Source: Streptomyces cadmiisoli | Lineage (GTDB): Bacteria > Actinomycetota > Actinomycetes > Streptomycetales > Streptomycetaceae | Length of the DNA stretch: 64,000 nucleotides | Direction: 5' to 3' | NCBI RefSeq assembly: GCF_003261055.1 | Contig: NZ_CP030073.1 | Location: forward strand, 7,316,001-7,380,000 | In this document: positions 52,948 through 61,881 of the stretch, piece after piece | How the letters are laid out: each line of letters begins with the position of its first letter | How positions within the stretch are numbered: the stretch's first letter is position 1 | Notes under the pieces: model-generated | Databases searched by the model: none | Told to the model about the DNA's origin: nothing | What the model saw: only the letters and a program-made list of their open reading frames with translations | Position numbers and translations under genes: made by a program

Positions 52948-54663
52948 GTGCACCCCCCTTACCCCCCACGTCCCCCCTATCCGCCCCGTCCCGGATCGCG
53001 CCCGGGGGAGTCCGACCGCGATCTCCTCGCCGGTCTCGGCGGCCCGGGCCTGAGCCCCGGCCGCGGTCCCGGCACCCGGGCCCTCGCGCTGCTGCTCGCC
53101 CGGCACTGGCGCCCCGTGCACGAGTACGCCGTCATCTGCCTGGCCTCCTCGGCGGCGTCGGCACCGATGGCGGCCGCCGCCGCGTTCCAACGGGTGCTCG
53201 GCCGGGGGACGCTGACCGGCGCGCTGCGCCCGCACCTGCTCACGACCGTGCGGGAGACGGTCGGCCAGTGGGCCGCCGAGGACGACGTGGCGGTCCTGCT
53301 GCCCGAACTCCGCAAACCCACCGGAGGCCGCGGACTGCGCGCGGCACGGTCCGTGACAGCGGAAAAGCGGCTCCTCGCAGAGCGCGCTTTCCTCGCACTT
53401 CCCGGAGCCTCCCAATGCCTGCTGTGGCACATCGAGGTCGAGGCCGAACCCATATCCGTACCGGCTGGTCTGCTGGGCATCGACGGACCCACCGCGTCGG
53501 CCGCGCTGCGGCGCGCTCGTGAGCAATTCCGTGCGGGATGCGTACGCGCTCACCGGGAACTCGCACCGTCCCGGGAATGCCGTTTCTACAACCGTCTCCT
53601 GGACGTTCCGATGCGCCGCGGCGGAGCCCTGCTGCCGGATGTGCAACAGCATCTGACGGCCTGCCGGTACTGCCGGTACGCCGCCGAACAACTCGGCCGT
53701 ACGGACGGCGGACTGGATCTGCTGCTCGCCGAGACGGTGCTCGGCTGGGGAGCCCGCCGCTACCTCGACTCACGGCCGGGCCGCGGCATCCCGCCGGTAC
53801 CGCCCAGGCCGCTTGGGCCGCCCCGGCCCGGAACCGCCCGCCCCGGAAGCCGCGGACGCCATCGCACCTCGCCGGGCGGACCGCTGTCCGGCAGACCCAC
53901 GAAGACCGTGGTCCTGGGCATCGGCCTGACCTCCCTCGCCCTGCTCGCCACCGTCCTGGTCGCCAGGAGTTGGTCCGGGGACAACCAGGTCTCCCCCGAG
54001 GGCGACCACGGCTGGGGCGCGCCCACCAGCCGCACGGTCCGGCCGAGCCCGCCGTCCGAGGTGCCGTCCGCCGGAGCACCTCCGCCGGCCTCCGGTGCCC
54101 GGCCGGCCGAGATCGCCCGGGGGCGGTTGCGCAACGTCGCGCTCGGTCTGTGCGTCGACGGCGGGAACGGCACGTCCCGCACCCGTGCCGTGCTGGCGGC
54201 ATGCTCGTCCACCGTCGCCCAGCAGTGGTCGTACCAGGACGACGGAGTGCTGCGCAGCCTCGCCGACCCGAGGCGCTGTCTCGATGCGCCCGGACGCAGG
54301 GGAGCGGTCGGGACGGCCGACTGCGTGACCCGCTCCGCACAGGCGCGGTACGACCTGACGGTGCGCGGCGAACTGCTGCTGCGCCGGCACAGCGGCCGGC
54401 TCGTGGCTCCCGGCCCGGACGCGACCGTGGTCGTCGCCGCCCGGGACGGTTCGCAGGAGCAGCGATGGCGGCTGGAGGCGGCGACAGAGGCGAAGGACGC
54501 GAAAGAGGACGCGAAAGAGGACGCGAAGGAGGCGGCGAAGGACGCGGCGAGGGAGGCGAGAGGGGCGGCGAAGCGGCCGCGGCGGGACGGTGCCGGCGGA
54601 CAGGACGGACATGGCGCCGGCGGGTGGGAGAGGGCCGCGGGAGGCGCCGGGGGAGTGCGGTGA
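52948..54663 (+). CDS. sigma-like, zinc-finger, transmembrane and ricin-lectin fusion protein
   Basis: 571 residues from GTG 52948. After a Pro-rich start, residues 25-200 look like an ECF-sigma-derived region (LLARHWRPVHEYAVICL...LAERAFLALPGASQCLLWHI...ALRRAREQFR). Next is an anti-sigma-type zinc finger with H-x3-C-x2-C (HLTACRYC). One transmembrane span lies at about 315-338 (KTVVLGIGLTSLALLATVLVA). A ricin B-type lectin domain (about 395-515, with LCVDGGNGTSRTRAV and CLDAPGR) is extracellular. A Lys/Ala/Glu tail contains repeated AKEDAKEDAKEAAKDA. It may link cell-surface sugar binding to a cytoplasmic regulator, an inference from architecture. Confidence 0.7.
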   Translation: MHPPYPPRPPYPPRPGSRPGESDRDLLAGLGGPGLSPGRGPGTRALALLLARHWRPVHEYAVICLASSAASAPMAAAAAFQRVLGRGTLTGALRPHLLTTVRETVGQWAAEDDVAVLLPELRKPTGGRGLRAARSVTAEKRLLAERAFLALPGASQCLLWHIEVEAEPISVPAGLLGIDGPTASAALRRAREQFRAGCVRAHRELAPSRECRFYNRLLDVPMRRGGALLPDVQQHLTACRYCRYAAEQLGRTDGGLDLLLAETVLGWGARRYLDSRPGRGIPPVPPRPLGPPRPGTARPGSRGRHRTSPGGPLSGRPTKTVVLGIGLTSLALLATVLVARSWSGDNQVSPEGDHGWGAPTSRTVRPSPPSEVPSAGAPPPASGARPAEIARGRLRNVALGLCVDGGNGTSRTRAVLAACSSTVAQQWSYQDDGVLRSLADPRRCLDAPGRRGAVGTADCVTRSAQARYDLTVRGELLLRRHSGRLVAPGPDATVVVAARDGSQEQRWRLEAATEAKDAKEDAKEDAKEAAKDAAREARGAAKRPRRDGAGGQDGHGAGGWERAAGGAGGVR

Positions 54664-54806
54664 CACGTACCGACCGGGCCGACCGCCGTGACCTCGCCGA
54701 CGCGCCCGCGGCCGGGTGCGACGCGCGCGACGCCGCGGCCGGGGTGCGTGTGGCGGTCACCGCGTCCGCGCTCGGCCGAACCGTCGAGGCACTGGCCGCC
54801 ATGTGA
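54660..54806 (+). CDS. possible 48-residue protein
   Basis: GTG 54660 overlaps the previous TGA (GTGA). Asp/Ala/Arg-rich with a hydrophobic end (VRVAVTASALGRTVEALAAM). Position suggests coupled translation, but composition is not distinctive. Confidence 0.3.
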   Translation: MTRTDRADRRDLADAPAAGCDARDAAAGVRVAVTASALGRTVEALAAM

Positions 54807-54972
54807 CCTGTGCGACGCGTTGGTACCGGTGTGACCCGGTAGGCTGCGCGGCGTGCGCCCCTTTGCGGGCGCACGCCGTCCGTCGGCGGCTCGCCGCACG
54901 GCGCCGAAACAGCAAGGCGCCGAGGCATCGACGCGTCAACGCACCAAGGCACGTACAGCGGAGGAACCGGCG

Positions 54973-55632
54973 GTGCACGTCCAGGAATGGCTCGAGACCG
55001 TACCCGCGGTCAGCATCTACGCACTCGTGGGGGTGGTCATCGGCCTGGAGAGTCTGGGCATCCCCCTGCCGGGCGAGATCATCCTCGTCTCCTCCGCCCT
55101 GCTCGCCTCCCAGCACGGCGACATCGACCCGATCGTCCTCGGCATCTGCGCCAGCACGGGCGCGATCGTCGGCGACTCCATCGGCTACGCCATCGGCCGC
55201 AAGGGCGGCCGGCCGCTGCTCGCCCGGCTCGGCGGGAAGTTCCCGAGGCACTTCGGCGAGGCGCACATCGCGACCGCCGAGCGGTCCTTCGAGAAGTGGG
55301 GCATGTGGGCCGTCTTCTTCGGCCGCTTCGTCGCCCTGCTGCGTATCTTCGCCGGGCCGCTCGCGGGTGTGCTGCGCATGCCGTACTGGAAGTTCCTGAT
55401 CGCCAACGTTCTCGGCGGCATCGTCTGGGCCGGCGGCACGACCGCGGTCATCTACTACGTCGGTGTCGTCGCCGAGGCGTGGCTCAAGCGGTTCTCCTGG
55501 GTGGGTCTGGTGCTGGCCGTCCTGATCGGCCTGACGTCGATGCTGGTGCTGAAGCGGAAGGCGAGGCAGGCTCAGGCCGGGATGCCGGAGCCGGCAGCGG
55601 GGCCGGTTCCGGCCGGCGAGAGCACCCCCTGA
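54973..55632 (+). CDS. DedA-family membrane protein
   Basis: 219 residues from GTG 54973. LESLGIPLPGEIILVSSALLA, GDSIGYAIGRKGGR, FGRFVALLRIFAGPLAGVLRMPYWKF and NVLGGIVWAGGTT are the hallmark DedA segments, with reentrant helices and the conserved glycines and arginines. DedA proteins act in lipid-carrier flipping and membrane homeostasis. GCGGAGGAACC gives a weak ribosome site. Confidence 0.88.
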   Translation: MHVQEWLETVPAVSIYALVGVVIGLESLGIPLPGEIILVSSALLASQHGDIDPIVLGICASTGAIVGDSIGYAIGRKGGRPLLARLGGKFPRHFGEAHIATAERSFEKWGMWAVFFGRFVALLRIFAGPLAGVLRMPYWKFLIANVLGGIVWAGGTTAVIYYVGVVAEAWLKRFSWVGLVLAVLIGLTSMLVLKRKARQAQAGMPEPAAGPVPAGESTP

Positions 55633-55678
55633 CGTACGCGGAGCCGCGCGACCGGCGGGCGGCGGCCCGGCGGCGCGC

Positions 55679-56206
55679 TCAGTCGTGCAGTTCCCGGTGA
55701 CTCCTGGCCAGTTCCGCGTACAGCGTCCCGTTGAGCGTGACGCCCTCCCGCTCCTCGGCCGTGAGTTCCCGGCGGACCTTGGCGGGCACGCCCGCGACGA
55801 GGGACCCCGGGGGCACCCGCATCCCCTGCGGCACCAGCGCCTGCGCGGCCACCAGCGAACCGGCCCCGATCACCGCGCCGTTGAGGACGGTCGCCCCCAT
55901 CCCGATCAGGCAGTCGTCCTCGACCGTGGCGCCGTGCACCACGGCGTTGTGCCCGATCGAGACCCGTTCCCCGACGGCGACCGGGAAACCCGGATCCGCG
56001 TGGAGCGTGCAGTTGTCCTGGACGTTGCTGCTCGCGCCGACGGAGATCCGCTCGACGTCGCCGCGCACCACGGCCCCGTACCAGACGCTCGCGCCCGCAC
56101 CCAGCGTCACGTCGCCGATCACCGTGGCGGTGGGTGCCACGAATGACTCCGGATCGATCTTCGGCTCCCTGCCGCCGATGCCCGTGATCAACGCCCGCTG
56201 TCTCAT
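55679..56206 (-). CDS. gamma-carbonic anhydrase-like protein
   Basis: 175 residues from ATG 56206. Left-handed beta-helix hexapeptides throughout; GDVTLGAGASVWYGAVVRGD, SNVQDNCTLHAD and IGHNAVVHGATVEDDCLIGMG carry the zinc-ligand histidines of the family. Probably a cytosolic gamma-class carbonic anhydrase or related acyltransferase-fold enzyme. Divergent from the acyltransferase gene at 56313, which shares the fold. Confidence 0.85.
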   Translation of the reverse strand: MRQRALITGIGGREPKIDPESFVAPTATVIGDVTLGAGASVWYGAVVRGDVERISVGASSNVQDNCTLHADPGFPVAVGERVSIGHNAVVHGATVEDDCLIGMGATVLNGAVIGAGSLVAAQALVPQGMRVPPGSLVAGVPAKVRRELTAEEREGVTLNGTLYAELARSHRELHD

Positions 56207-56312
56207 CGCCGCCTCCTCGTCGTGGACCACCCGCACCGTACGCCACCCGGTGGGGCGAAGATCACAGGCGTCCCGCCCCGTGGGCGCGGTCGGCGCTGAG
56301 TACCGTGAGCGG

Positions 56313-57077
56313 GTGCCGAAGCGCAAGAACACGTTCTCATCCTGGCGGCGCCGCCTTGCGCAGCGGGCCGTCCACGCGGGCTGGGCCTGGTTGCAGCGCA
56401 CGGGCTCGGTCACGGCCGAGCGTCCGGGGCGCCTGCGCTTCGCGGCGATAGGAACCGGTACCAGGCTCGCCTTCCCCCTCGGCACGGTCTTCGGCGAACC
56501 CTGGATCCACCTCGGCGCCCACTGCATCGTCGGTGAACAGGTCACGCTGACCGCCGGTCTGATGCCCGACCTCGACCTCGGTCCGGAACCGATCCTGCGC
56601 ATCGGCGACGGGGTGGTCCTCGGCCGGGGCAGCCACGTCATCGCCGACACGACCGTCACCATCGGCAGCGACTGCTACTTCGGGCCGTACGTCTACGTCA
56701 CGTCCACCAATCACTCCTACGACGATCCGCACGAGCCCATCGGCAAGCAGTGGCCCCGGATGGAGTCGGTGGAGATCGGGCCGGGGTGCTGGATCGGCAC
56801 CGGCGCCGTGATCCTGCCGGGCGCGCGCATCGGGCGGAACGTGGTGGTGGCCGCGGGCGCGGTGGTGCGCGGCGCGGTACCGGACCACGCGGTGGTGGCG
56901 GGGGCGCCCGCCCGGGTCGTGAGGCGCTGGACGCCCGTCGACGGCTGGCAGCCGCCGCTGCGCACCCCGGCGCCGGTGCCGATACCGGATGGGGTGACCT
57001 CCGACCAGCTGCTGGCGCTCGCGGACCTCGACGAGGTGGCCGCGGCGAGGCTCGCCGAGCTGGACGTCGAGTCCTGA
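56313..57077 (+). CDS. left-handed beta-helix acyltransferase
   Basis: 254 residues from GTG 56313. Hexapeptide repeats with the O-acetyltransferase pattern: TSTNHSYDDPHEPIGKQ, VEIGPGCWIGTGAVILPGARIG, VVAAGAVVRGAVPDHAVVAGAPARVV. The C-terminal 50 residues extend beyond the core. Transfers an acyl group to an unknown sugar or lipid acceptor. Confidence 0.82.
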   Translation: MPKRKNTFSSWRRRLAQRAVHAGWAWLQRTGSVTAERPGRLRFAAIGTGTRLAFPLGTVFGEPWIHLGAHCIVGEQVTLTAGLMPDLDLGPEPILRIGDGVVLGRGSHVIADTTVTIGSDCYFGPYVYVTSTNHSYDDPHEPIGKQWPRMESVEIGPGCWIGTGAVILPGARIGRNVVVAAGAVVRGAVPDHAVVAGAPARVVRRWTPVDGWQPPLRTPAPVPIPDGVTSDQLLALADLDEVAAARLAELDVES

Positions 57078-57214
57078 GCGTCCGTCCGCCCGTTCACCGC
57101 ACAGTACAGTTCGGTGAACGCGCCAGGTGCTTCGAATAGACCACGGCCGGACCGCGGCCGGACGGCGGCGTGTTCAGTGAAGTGAATTCAATCATCCAGA
57201 ATATTGGACGGAAT

Positions 57215-57787
57215 GTGTCGGACCTCGATCTGCTGACCCAGTCCCTGGCGCGCAACGTCAAGCGCTGGCGCACCGAGCGCGGCTTCACCCTGGACACGCT
57301 CGCGGCCCGCGCCGGAGTCAGCCGCGGCATGCTCATCCAGATCGAACAGGCCCGGACCAACCCCAGTCTCGGCACGGTCGTCAAGATCGGCGACGCGCTC
57401 GGCGTCAGCATCACCACGCTCCTGGACTACGGGCAGGGCCCGAAGGTCCGCGTCGTCCCGGCCGAGCAGGCCGTGCGGCTCTGGCACACCGAGGTCGGCA
57501 GCTACAACCGGCTCCTGGCCGGTACCGAGGCCCCCGGCCCGCTGGAACTGTGGGACTGGCGCCTCATGCCGGGCGAGAGCAGCCCCTCCGACCCGCACCC
57601 CGCCGGCACGGTCGAACTCGTCCACGTCACCACCGGGGAGCTGACCCTCACCGTCGACGGTGTGCCGTACCGCGTCCCGGCGGGGGCGAGCGCCTCCTTC
57701 GAGGCGAACACCCCGCACATCTACGGCAACGAGGGCGGCGAACCGATGGAGATGGTCCTGGCCGTCTCCGTGCCGCCCGTGGGCTGA
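57215..57787 (+). CDS. XRE-family regulator with cupin domain
   Basis: About 190 residues from GTG 57215 (GTG 57170 possible). Residues 8-65: LARNVKRWRTERGFTLDTLA then AGVSRGMLIQIEQARTNPSL is a classical Cro/CI-type HTH. The C-terminal half is a cupin (SDPHPAGTVELVHVTTGELTL...VPAGASASFEANTPHIY) that likely senses a small molecule. Probably controls the YbaK-like gene or neighbours. Confidence 0.85.
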   Translation: MSDLDLLTQSLARNVKRWRTERGFTLDTLAARAGVSRGMLIQIEQARTNPSLGTVVKIGDALGVSITTLLDYGQGPKVRVVPAEQAVRLWHTEVGSYNRLLAGTEAPGPLELWDWRLMPGESSPSDPHPAGTVELVHVTTGELTLTVDGVPYRVPAGASASFEANTPHIYGNEGGEPMEMVLAVSVPPVG

Positions 57788-57829
57788 GACGCCCCGCCCG
57801 GCCCGCGAACCGGCTGTTAGCGTGCGGCC

Positions 57830-58387
57830 ATGCGCGCACCCATCGGAGACTTCGACAGCACCACCCCGGCCCCCGAATGCCTCGACGAGCTGATCGCCCC
57901 GGTCGCCGACGCCGTACGCGGCTGGCGCGGCAGCGTTCCCGCGGAGCAGATCCTCCACGTCGACACCGACCCGCGGTGGGCCGACACCGCCGTCTTCGTC
58001 GAGCACTACGGCAAGGACCTGCTGGAGACCTCGGCGAACTGCGTGGTGGTCGCGGGCAGGCGCGGCGGTGAGACGACGCTGGCCGCGTGTGTCGCGCTCT
58101 CCACCACCCGGGTCGACGTCAACGGAGCGGTCCGCCGCCGACTCGGCGCCCGCAAGGCGTCGTTCGCCGCGATGGACACGGCGACGGGCGAGACCGGCAT
58201 GGAGTACGGCGGGATCACCCCGATCGGACTGCCCGACGGCTGGCCGGTGCTGGTGGACTCGGCCGTCGTCGACCTGCCGTACGTCCTGGTCGGCAGCGGC
58301 CGCCGGCGCGGAAAGCTGCTGGTGCCGGGGAAGGCGTTCGCGGAACTGCCGGGCGCGGTCGTGCTGGAAGGGCTGGGCATCGCCTGA
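57830..58387 (+). CDS. YbaK/aminoacyl-tRNA deacylase-like protein
   Basis: 185 residues from ATG 57830. ANCVVVAGRRGGETTLAACV, VDVNGAVRRRLGARKASF and TGMEYGGITPIGLPDGWPVL are the conserved blocks of the YbaK/ProX editing fold, including the lysine (in RKAS) and the GGxxP loop. Removes mischarged amino acids from tRNA in known members; here located next to an XRE-cupin regulator. Confidence 0.85.
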   Translation: MRAPIGDFDSTTPAPECLDELIAPVADAVRGWRGSVPAEQILHVDTDPRWADTAVFVEHYGKDLLETSANCVVVAGRRGGETTLAACVALSTTRVDVNGAVRRRLGARKASFAAMDTATGETGMEYGGITPIGLPDGWPVLVDSAVVDLPYVLVGSGRRRGKLLVPGKAFAELPGAVVLEGLGIA

Positions 58388-58389
58388 GA

Positions 58390-59559
58390 TCAGCCGGCCG
58401 CCGAGTGGTGGGCCAGCGCCCGGTGCGGGTCCGCCTCACCCGGCGCGGGTGCCGGGTCGGCGTGCACCAGGGCGGCGGTGAGGCGCGGGACCGCGTGCAG
58501 CAGGGCGTGTTCGGCCTCGACGGCGACGGCGTGCGCCTGACGCACCGTGACGTCGCCGTCCACCACCACCGCGACCTCGGCCCGCAGTCGGTGGCCGATC
58601 CAGCGCAGCCGCAGTTCGCCCACCTCGTGCACGCCGGGCACCTCGCGCAACGCCCGCTCGGCCCGGTCCACCAGTGCCGGGTCGACGGCGTCCAGCACCC
58701 GCCGCACCACCTCGCGCGCGGCGTCGCGCAGCACCAGCGTGATCGCCGCGGTGATCGCCAGACCCACGATCGGGTCGGCGAGCGGCATCCCCAGCGCCGC
58801 GCCGCCCGCGCTCAGCAGCACCGCCAGTGACGTGAACCCGTCGGTACGGGCGTGCAGTCCGTCGGCGACCAGCGCGGCGGAGCCGATCGAACGGCCGACG
58901 CGGATCCGGTAGCGGGCCACCCATTCGTTGCCGGCGAACCCGACCACGGCGGCCACCGCGACCGCAGGGACGTGCTGCACCGGGCGCGGGTCGAGCAGCC
59001 GGTCGATCGCCGTCCACCCGGCGAACGCCGCGGACGCGGCGATGGTCAGCACGATCACGATGCCGGCCAGGTCCTCCGCCCGACCGTAGCCGTAGGTGAA
59101 GCGGCGGGTGGCGGCGCGCCGGCCCAGCAGGAAGGCGATGCCGAGCGGTACGGCGGTCAGCGCGTCCGCGGTGTTGTGCACCGTGTCGCCGAGCAGCGCG
59201 ACCGAGCCGGACAGCAGCACCACGACCGCCTGCGCCAGCGCGGTGGCGCCGAGCACCGCCAGCGACACCCACAGGGCGCGCATCCCGCGGGCCGAGGACT
59301 CGAGGGCGGAATCGACCTTGTCGGCGGTGTCGTGGGAGTGCGGGGTGAGGACGTGGGCCAGACGGTGCGGAAGAAGGCGCCGCAGGCCGGAGGCGGGACG
59401 GGAGGGGTGGCCCGAGTCCCCGTGCCCGTGCGCGGGGTTGTGCGGAGGGCTGTCCGTGTGTCCGTGGCTGTGCGGGTGCGCGGGTCCGTCGTGCCGGTGC
59501 GCGTGGCCGCCGGCGTGGTGGTGCGGCTGCCCGTGTCCGTGTTCGTGTCGGTCGCTCAC
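58390..59559 (-). CDS. cation diffusion facilitator (CDF) metal exporter
   Basis: 389 residues from ATG 59559. A histidine-rich cytoplasmic N-terminus (HEHGHGQPHHHAGGHAHRHD and more, to about 85) precedes six transmembrane segments. HD metal-site motifs (LGDTVHNTADALTA, LVADGLHARTDGFTSL) and a cytoplasmic C-terminal domain (EVGELRLRWIGHRLRAEVAVV) follow. Likely exports zinc, cobalt or nickel. It is divergent from an ArsR regulator, which fits metal-responsive control. Confidence 0.88.
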   Translation of the reverse strand: MSDRHEHGHGQPHHHAGGHAHRHDGPAHPHSHGHTDSPPHNPAHGHGDSGHPSRPASGLRRLLPHRLAHVLTPHSHDTADKVDSALESSARGMRALWVSLAVLGATALAQAVVVLLSGSVALLGDTVHNTADALTAVPLGIAFLLGRRAATRRFTYGYGRAEDLAGIVIVLTIAASAAFAGWTAIDRLLDPRPVQHVPAVAVAAVVGFAGNEWVARYRIRVGRSIGSAALVADGLHARTDGFTSLAVLLSAGGAALGMPLADPIVGLAITAAITLVLRDAAREVVRRVLDAVDPALVDRAERALREVPGVHEVGELRLRWIGHRLRAEVAVVVDGDVTVRQAHAVAVEAEHALLHAVPRLTAALVHADPAPAPGEADPHRALAHHSAAG

Positions 59560-59637
59560 GTGTCTCCCCTTCCGGGCCGCGCGTCGGACGGCCGCGACGT
59601 GTGCCGCGTCGGTGGACGTACCCGGTCCACGGGGCCA

Positions 59638-59662
59638 TTATGTGCGTATGAGCGCACGCATG
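59638..59662. promoter_or_regulatory. candidate ArsR operator
   Basis: TATGTGCGTATGAGCGCACGCAT: an imperfect inverted repeat (ATGTGCGT/ACGCAT) overlapping the arsR start codon, between the divergent CDF and arsR genes. Confidence 0.45.
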
Positions 59663-60007
59663 CACCTGTCACCTGCGCACGATGCGCATCCGCGCACCCC
59701 GGGCGAGGAGCAGTTCGCGCTCGCCGCCGAACTGCTCGCCCTGCTCGGCGACCGCACCCGACTCACGCTGCTGCACGCCCTCGCGGACGGTGAGGCCGAT
59801 GTCACCACGCTCACCGAGACGTGCGGCGCCGCCCGGCCCGCGGTCAGCCAGCACCTGGCCCGGCTGCGGCTCGCGGGTCTGGTGACCACCCGCAAGGACG
59901 GCCGACGGGTGATCTACTCCCTGGTCGACGGACATCTGCGCCGGGTCGTCGACGAGGCGCTGAGCCTGGCCGACCACCGCCTCACCGGGCGGCCGGAGCA
60001 CGACTGA
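59648..60007 (+). CDS. ArsR/SmtB-family metal-responsive repressor
   Basis: 119 residues from ATG 59648. ELLALLGDRTRLTLLHALAD, VTTLTETCGAARPAVSQHLARLRLAGLV and RKDGRRVIYSLVDGHLRRVV are the winged-helix blocks. Histidines and acidic residues at both ends (LADHRLTGRPEHD) could bind metal as in alpha5-type sensors. Divergent from the CDF exporter it probably controls. Confidence 0.87.
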   Translation: MSARMHLSPAHDAHPRTPGEEQFALAAELLALLGDRTRLTLLHALADGEADVTTLTETCGAARPAVSQHLARLRLAGLVTTRKDGRRVIYSLVDGHLRRVVDEALSLADHRLTGRPEHD

Positions 60008-60008
60008 C

Positions 60009-61232
60009 TCAGCTCGTGCCGTCCGTGCCGAGGTACTGCTCGGCGAAGGCCGTCGCGGCGGTCGGCGAGGTGAACAGGCGGCGCAGCCGGGCCAGGGTGG
60101 TGCCCGCGCGGTAGGGATCACCCGAGGCGGTTCCGTGGTAGATCTCCGACAGCCACTGGGAGAACTCCTGGTAGTCCCACACCCGGCGCAGGCTCCGCGC
60201 CGCATACTCGCCCAGCCCGCTCGTGTCGCCCTTGCCGAGGCGGGCCACGAGCGCGTCCCCGAGGAGGAAGGCGTCGTGCAGGGCGAGGTTCATGCCCTTG
60301 GCGGCGATCGGCGCGGTCAGGTGGGCGGCGTCCCCGGCCAGGAACAGCGGTCCGGCCGTCTGAGGCTCGACGACGTAGTTGTGCATGTCGAGCACGCGCT
60401 TCTCGATCAGCGGCCCCTCGGTCAGCGGCGGCGCGTCCGCGGCGCCGAGCCGCTCCCGGAGTTCGGCCCAGACCCGCTCGTCGGACCAGTTCCCCGGGTC
60501 GTCGCCCGGCGGGCACTGGAGGTAGTAGCGGGTCACCTCGGGGCTGCGGGCCATGTGCCCGGCGAAACCGCGGGGGTGGATGCCGAACACGACACAGTCG
60601 CTGGACGGCGGCGCCTGTGCGAGCAGGGCGAGCCAGCCGATGCCGTAGTCGTGCCGGGCGACGCGGACCCGCTCGGCCGGCAGCGCGGCCCGCGTCACCC
60701 CGCGCGCCCCGTCGCAGCCGGCCACGAAGTCGCAGCGCACCAGCCGCCGTTGCCCGGTCTGCGGGCAGTCGTACGACACCGAGGGGTGTTCGGTGTCCAG
60801 GCCGTGCAGCCGCACGTCCCGCACGCCGAACCGGATGTCCCCGCCGTGTACGTCGGCGTACTCGCGCACGAGATCCGTCACCAGCAACGGCTGCGGGTAG
60901 ACGTAGTGGTGCTGTCCGGTCAGTTCCGCGTACGGCAGCCGGTGGCGCCGTCCCTCGAAGCGGAACTCGCACTCGGTGTGCACCTCGGCGCGGGCCAGCA
61001 GGTTCTCCGCCAGCCCCCGTCGTTGCAGCCCGCGCACGGCCCACTCCTCCAGGACCCCCGCTCGGGGCCGCCGCTCGATGAACTCCCGGCTCTCCGCCTC
61101 CAGCACCACGCAGTCCACGGACGCGGCCCGCAGGATGTTGCCCAGGGTCAGCCCAGCGGGGCCGGCGCCGACGATGACGACCGCGGTGCGTGGCACGGCT
61201 GTGGTGTCGGTGCGGGGGGAGGGGTGAGTCAC
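60009..61232 (-). CDS. pobA: 4-hydroxybenzoate 3-monooxygenase (PobA-like)
   Basis: 407 residues from GTG 61232. FAD-binding GAGPAGLTLG at about 22, RPRAGVLEEWAV, the substrate-side RYYLQCPPGDDPGNW and the second FAD motif FLAGDAAHLTAPIAAKGMNL are like p-hydroxybenzoate hydroxylases. Converts 4-hydroxybenzoate to protocatechuate with NAD(P)H and oxygen. No ring-cleavage genes are visible nearby. Confidence 0.85.
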   Translation of the reverse strand: MTHPSPRTDTTAVPRTAVVIVGAGPAGLTLGNILRAASVDCVVLEAESREFIERRPRAGVLEEWAVRGLQRRGLAENLLARAEVHTECEFRFEGRRHRLPYAELTGQHHYVYPQPLLVTDLVREYADVHGGDIRFGVRDVRLHGLDTEHPSVSYDCPQTGQRRLVRCDFVAGCDGARGVTRAALPAERVRVARHDYGIGWLALLAQAPPSSDCVVFGIHPRGFAGHMARSPEVTRYYLQCPPGDDPGNWSDERVWAELRERLGAADAPPLTEGPLIEKRVLDMHNYVVEPQTAGPLFLAGDAAHLTAPIAAKGMNLALHDAFLLGDALVARLGKGDTSGLGEYAARSLRRVWDYQEFSQWLSEIYHGTASGDPYRAGTTLARLRRLFTSPTAATAFAEQYLGTDGTS

Positions 61233-61294
61233 CCGGGCATTATGGCGTCGGCCGGCCACCGCGGCGAGATGTTCCGCACGCGTGCGCGCACTAC

Positions 61295-61729
61295 CTAGCC
61301 GAGGAGCGGGATCTCGATCGCCGGGCAGCGGTTCATCACCATGTCGAGGCCGGCGGCGCGGGTGCGCTCGTAGGCGGACTCGTCGACGACACCGAGCTGG
61401 AACCACACCGCCGCGGCGCCCTTGGCGACCGCCTCGTCGGCCACCGCTCCGGCCAGGTCGCTGTTGACGAACACGTCGACCACGTCCACGTCGAAGGGGA
61501 TGTCGGCGAGACTGGCGTAGCCCTGCTCGCCGTGCACCGTCTCCGCTTTGGGGTGGACGGGCACCACGCGTTTGCCGTGGGCCTGGAGCACACGGGCCAC
61601 GCCGTAGGCGGCCCGGTCCGGGTTGGCCGACAGCCCCACCACCGCCCAGGTGTCCCCGTGCTCGGTGAGAATCCTGCGGACCGTCGCTTCGTCGCCGTAC
61701 ACCCTCGGCCTCCTGGGCCTCGTCGCCAT
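61295..61729 (-). CDS. CoA-binding domain protein (YccU-like)
   Basis: 144 residues from ATG 61729 (GTG 61702 possible). WAVVGLSANPDRAAYGVARVLQAHGKRVVPVHPKAE and the C-terminal AAVWFQLGVVDESAYERTRAAGLDMVMNRCPAIE are the signature of small CoA-binding Rossmann proteins. Function in the cell unknown. Confidence 0.85.
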   Translation of the reverse strand: MATRPRRPRVYGDEATVRRILTEHGDTWAVVGLSANPDRAAYGVARVLQAHGKRVVPVHPKAETVHGEQGYASLADIPFDVDVVDVFVNSDLAGAVADEAVAKGAAAVWFQLGVVDESAYERTRAAGLDMVMNRCPAIEIPLLG

Positions 61730-61881
61730 GCTGGACAGGCGGCAGGCGCCGCCGAGCAGTGCAACGGCGGAGCCCGCCCGAGGATTCCCGGCCCGGCACC
61801 GGCCCGCCGCCCTCCCGGTCGTGCGGCCCGGAATCACCCCGGACGGCTGCGCCCGGCCGTCGGCGCGCCTACGCTCGCCCC

